64,000 nt of DNA from Microbacterium cremeum. GTDB taxonomy: Bacteria; Actinomycetota; Actinomycetes; Actinomycetales; Microbacteriaceae. The first letter of the stretch is position 1. Each line of letters opens with the position of its first letter. The position numbers and the translations under genes were made by a program. The stretch lies in NCBI RefSeq assembly GCF_015277855.1, contig NZ_CP063812.1, positions 62,001-126,000 of the forward strand. Direction: 5' to 3'. Shown here piece after piece: positions 62,902 through 64,000 of the stretch. The notes under the pieces were generated by a model. It had not been told where the DNA came from. It made no database searches and worked only from the letters and a program-made list of their open reading frames with translations.

Positions 62902-64000
62902 TCAGCCGCGCAGTGCGGCCAGGCTCCGGTACGACGTCGCGGCGTTCTGGAGCGACATGCCCGGCGACGCGGCGGGGACCGACGCGGCGTTGTCCTGCTC
63001 GTACATCGCGTTGTGGTAGCCCTTCGCGCCGATGCGCCGGAAGAACGCGGTGTAGTCGATGTCGCCCTGCCCGAACGGGACGATGCTGTACCCCGCGGCG
63101 AGGTCCGGCCGCGAAGCGCCGTCCTTCGCGTGGAACAGCGGGAATCGTATCGTCTGCTCGGCGACCAGACCCGCCGGGTCGAACATGTCGGCCACCACGG
63201 TGCCGTCGGGAGCCGTGAAGCTCTGGAATCGGTACTGCGCGACGTGCGCCCAGTAGACGTCCATCTCGAGGTACACGTAGTTCGGATCGGTGTTCTGCAG
63301 GAACCACTCCAGTCGCCGCACACCGCTCGAGCGGGTGGGCCGTCCCTGCGAGTCGAGCGGTCCGCTGTCGAGCAGGAAGCTGTAGGCCGCGTCGTGGTTG
63401 TGCGTGTACAGCTTCAGGCCGTGGGTCGCGGCGCGCTCGCCGAGGATGTTCCAGCGGTCTGCTGCGGCCTGCCAGTCGGCGAGGTACGCGCTGCTGGTGG
63501 GGTCGTTGCCCGTGCCGATGTGGCCGAATCCGAGGATGTTGGCGATCTCGCACGCCGCGTCGAACTGGGCGAGCGTGGCGTCGGTGATCTGACCCGGAAT
63601 GCTGCCGTGGTTGCCCTCGGCTTCGAGCCCGTTGTCGTCGAGCCACTGGCGCAGCTGCTGTGCGCCGGCGATCGAGTTGACGTTGCCGCCCTCGGCGTTC
63701 GCGTGCTGGTTGTATCCGGCGAACTCGATCTGCTTGTAGCCGATCCGCGCGAGCTCCTGGAGGACCTCCTTGAACCCCGACGGCAGGTCGGTCGTGTTCG
63801 GGTCGCGGCCGATGGCGTCCCGCACCGTGTAGAGGATGATGCCGCGCTTGCCGGGCGGCACCAGCACGCCGTTGCCGTTGGACTGGGCGGCGGCCGCACC
63901 GGTCGCCACGCCCGAATGGGCGTGCGCACTGCCGCCGCCGAGGCCGACGACCGCGGCTGCGGCGAGGCCCGTGGTGGCCGCCAGAAGCTGCCGCCTGCTG
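62902..64000 (-). CDS. Tat-exported sugar isomerase/epimerase-like TIM-barrel protein, 5' end outside window
   Basis: At least 366 residues are present; the start lies beyond the right edge. The visible N-terminus SRRQLLAATTGLAAAAVVGLGGG is a twin-arginine signal, so a folded, probably metal-containing protein is exported. The AP-endonuclease-2/xylose isomerase-like barrel shows GIILYTVRDAIG, ARIGYKQIEFAGYN, HGSIPGQ, KLYTHNHDAAY, VYLEMDVYWAH and FPLFHAKDGA, with Glu, His and Asp placed to bind a metal. It lies upstream of the sugar dehydrogenase gene on the same strand, with a terminator between. Substrate is unknown. Confidence 0.85.
   Translation of the reverse strand, partial: SRRQLLAATTGLAAAAVVGLGGGSAHAHSGVATGAAAAQSNGNGVLVPPGKRGIILYTVRDAIGRDPNTTDLPSGFKEVLQELARIGYKQIEFAGYNQHANAEGGNVNSIAGAQQLRQWLDDNGLEAEGNHGSIPGQITDATLAQFDAACEIANILGFGHIGTGNDPTSSAYLADWQAAADRWNILGERAATHGLKLYTHNHDAAYSFLLDSGPLDSQGRPTRSSGVRRLEWFLQNTDPNYVYLEMDVYWAHVAQYRFQSFTAPDGTVVADMFDPAGLVAEQTIRFPLFHAKDGASRPDLAAGYSIVPFGQGDIDYTAFFRRIGAKGYHNAMYEQDNAASVPAASPGMSLQNAATSYRSLAALRG

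Overview
The window is GC-rich chromosomal DNA of an actinobacterium. It most resembles Microbacteriaceae, and Microbacterium in particular. The supporting signs are strong G/C third-position bias, an LPXTG wall protein with actinobacterial DUF5979-type repeats, very frequent GGATGC/GCATCC words, and many genes in which a TANNNT -10 box lies only 6-8 nt before the start codon (probable leaderless mRNAs). No rRNA, tRNA, CRISPR array, intact transposon or phage gene was seen.

Left part (1-28 kb) is core and house-keeping. In order it holds argG (cut by the left edge), a 2352-residue sortase-anchored surface protein with a possible small-RNA locus after it, a membrane protein, purA plus a lactonase-fold gene, an AI-2E family transporter, chorismate mutase, a YtrA-type GntR/ABC operon with its operator, a glycine-betaine type ABC transporter (ATPase-CBS, permease, lipoprotein), a tandem pair of uncharacterised paralogues, two very small genes, purL, a META-like lipoprotein, a NarL-type two-component pair and a DUF2306 protein.

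Middle part (28-46 kb) is an accessory carbohydrate island. It begins with two decayed genes (a metallo-beta-lactamase-fold lactonase and a ThuA-like gene). It continues with a regulator joining a DeoR-type helix-turn-helix to a LacI-type sugar-binding domain, a secreted GH9 endoglucanase, a 2-hydroxyacid dehydrogenase, and a six-gene operon (sugar-binding lipoprotein, two permeases, GH3, GH38 alpha-mannosidase, secreted PL8 lyase with two carbohydrate-binding-like modules). PL8 + GH9 + GH38 + GH3 + ABC importer fits the chemistry of xanthan: a beta-1,4-glucan backbone with Man-GlcA-Man side chains. The secreted lyase and GH9 would cut the polymer, the ABC system import fragments, and the cytosolic GH3 and GH38 finish them. 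A GH88 unsaturated glucuronyl hydrolase is not present here. The two catabolic promoters share sequence.

Right part (46-64 kb) holds an ArsR/SRPBCC pair with an operator over its own start codon, TerC, an AbiEi/DUF559-like nuclease gene flanked on both sides by similar short-repeat arrays, a KdpDE-like two-component system without its pump, sufS-sufU, a VanZ-like protein, an M20 amidohydrolase, a LacI regulator with a GH13 glucosidase and a visible LacI operator, apt, a secreted PQQ-type sugar dehydrogenase with PKD and CBM-like domains, and a Tat-exported TIM-barrel isomerase-like protein cut by the right edge. A perfect 39-bp intergenic repeat occurs near 21.9 kb and 56.3 kb.
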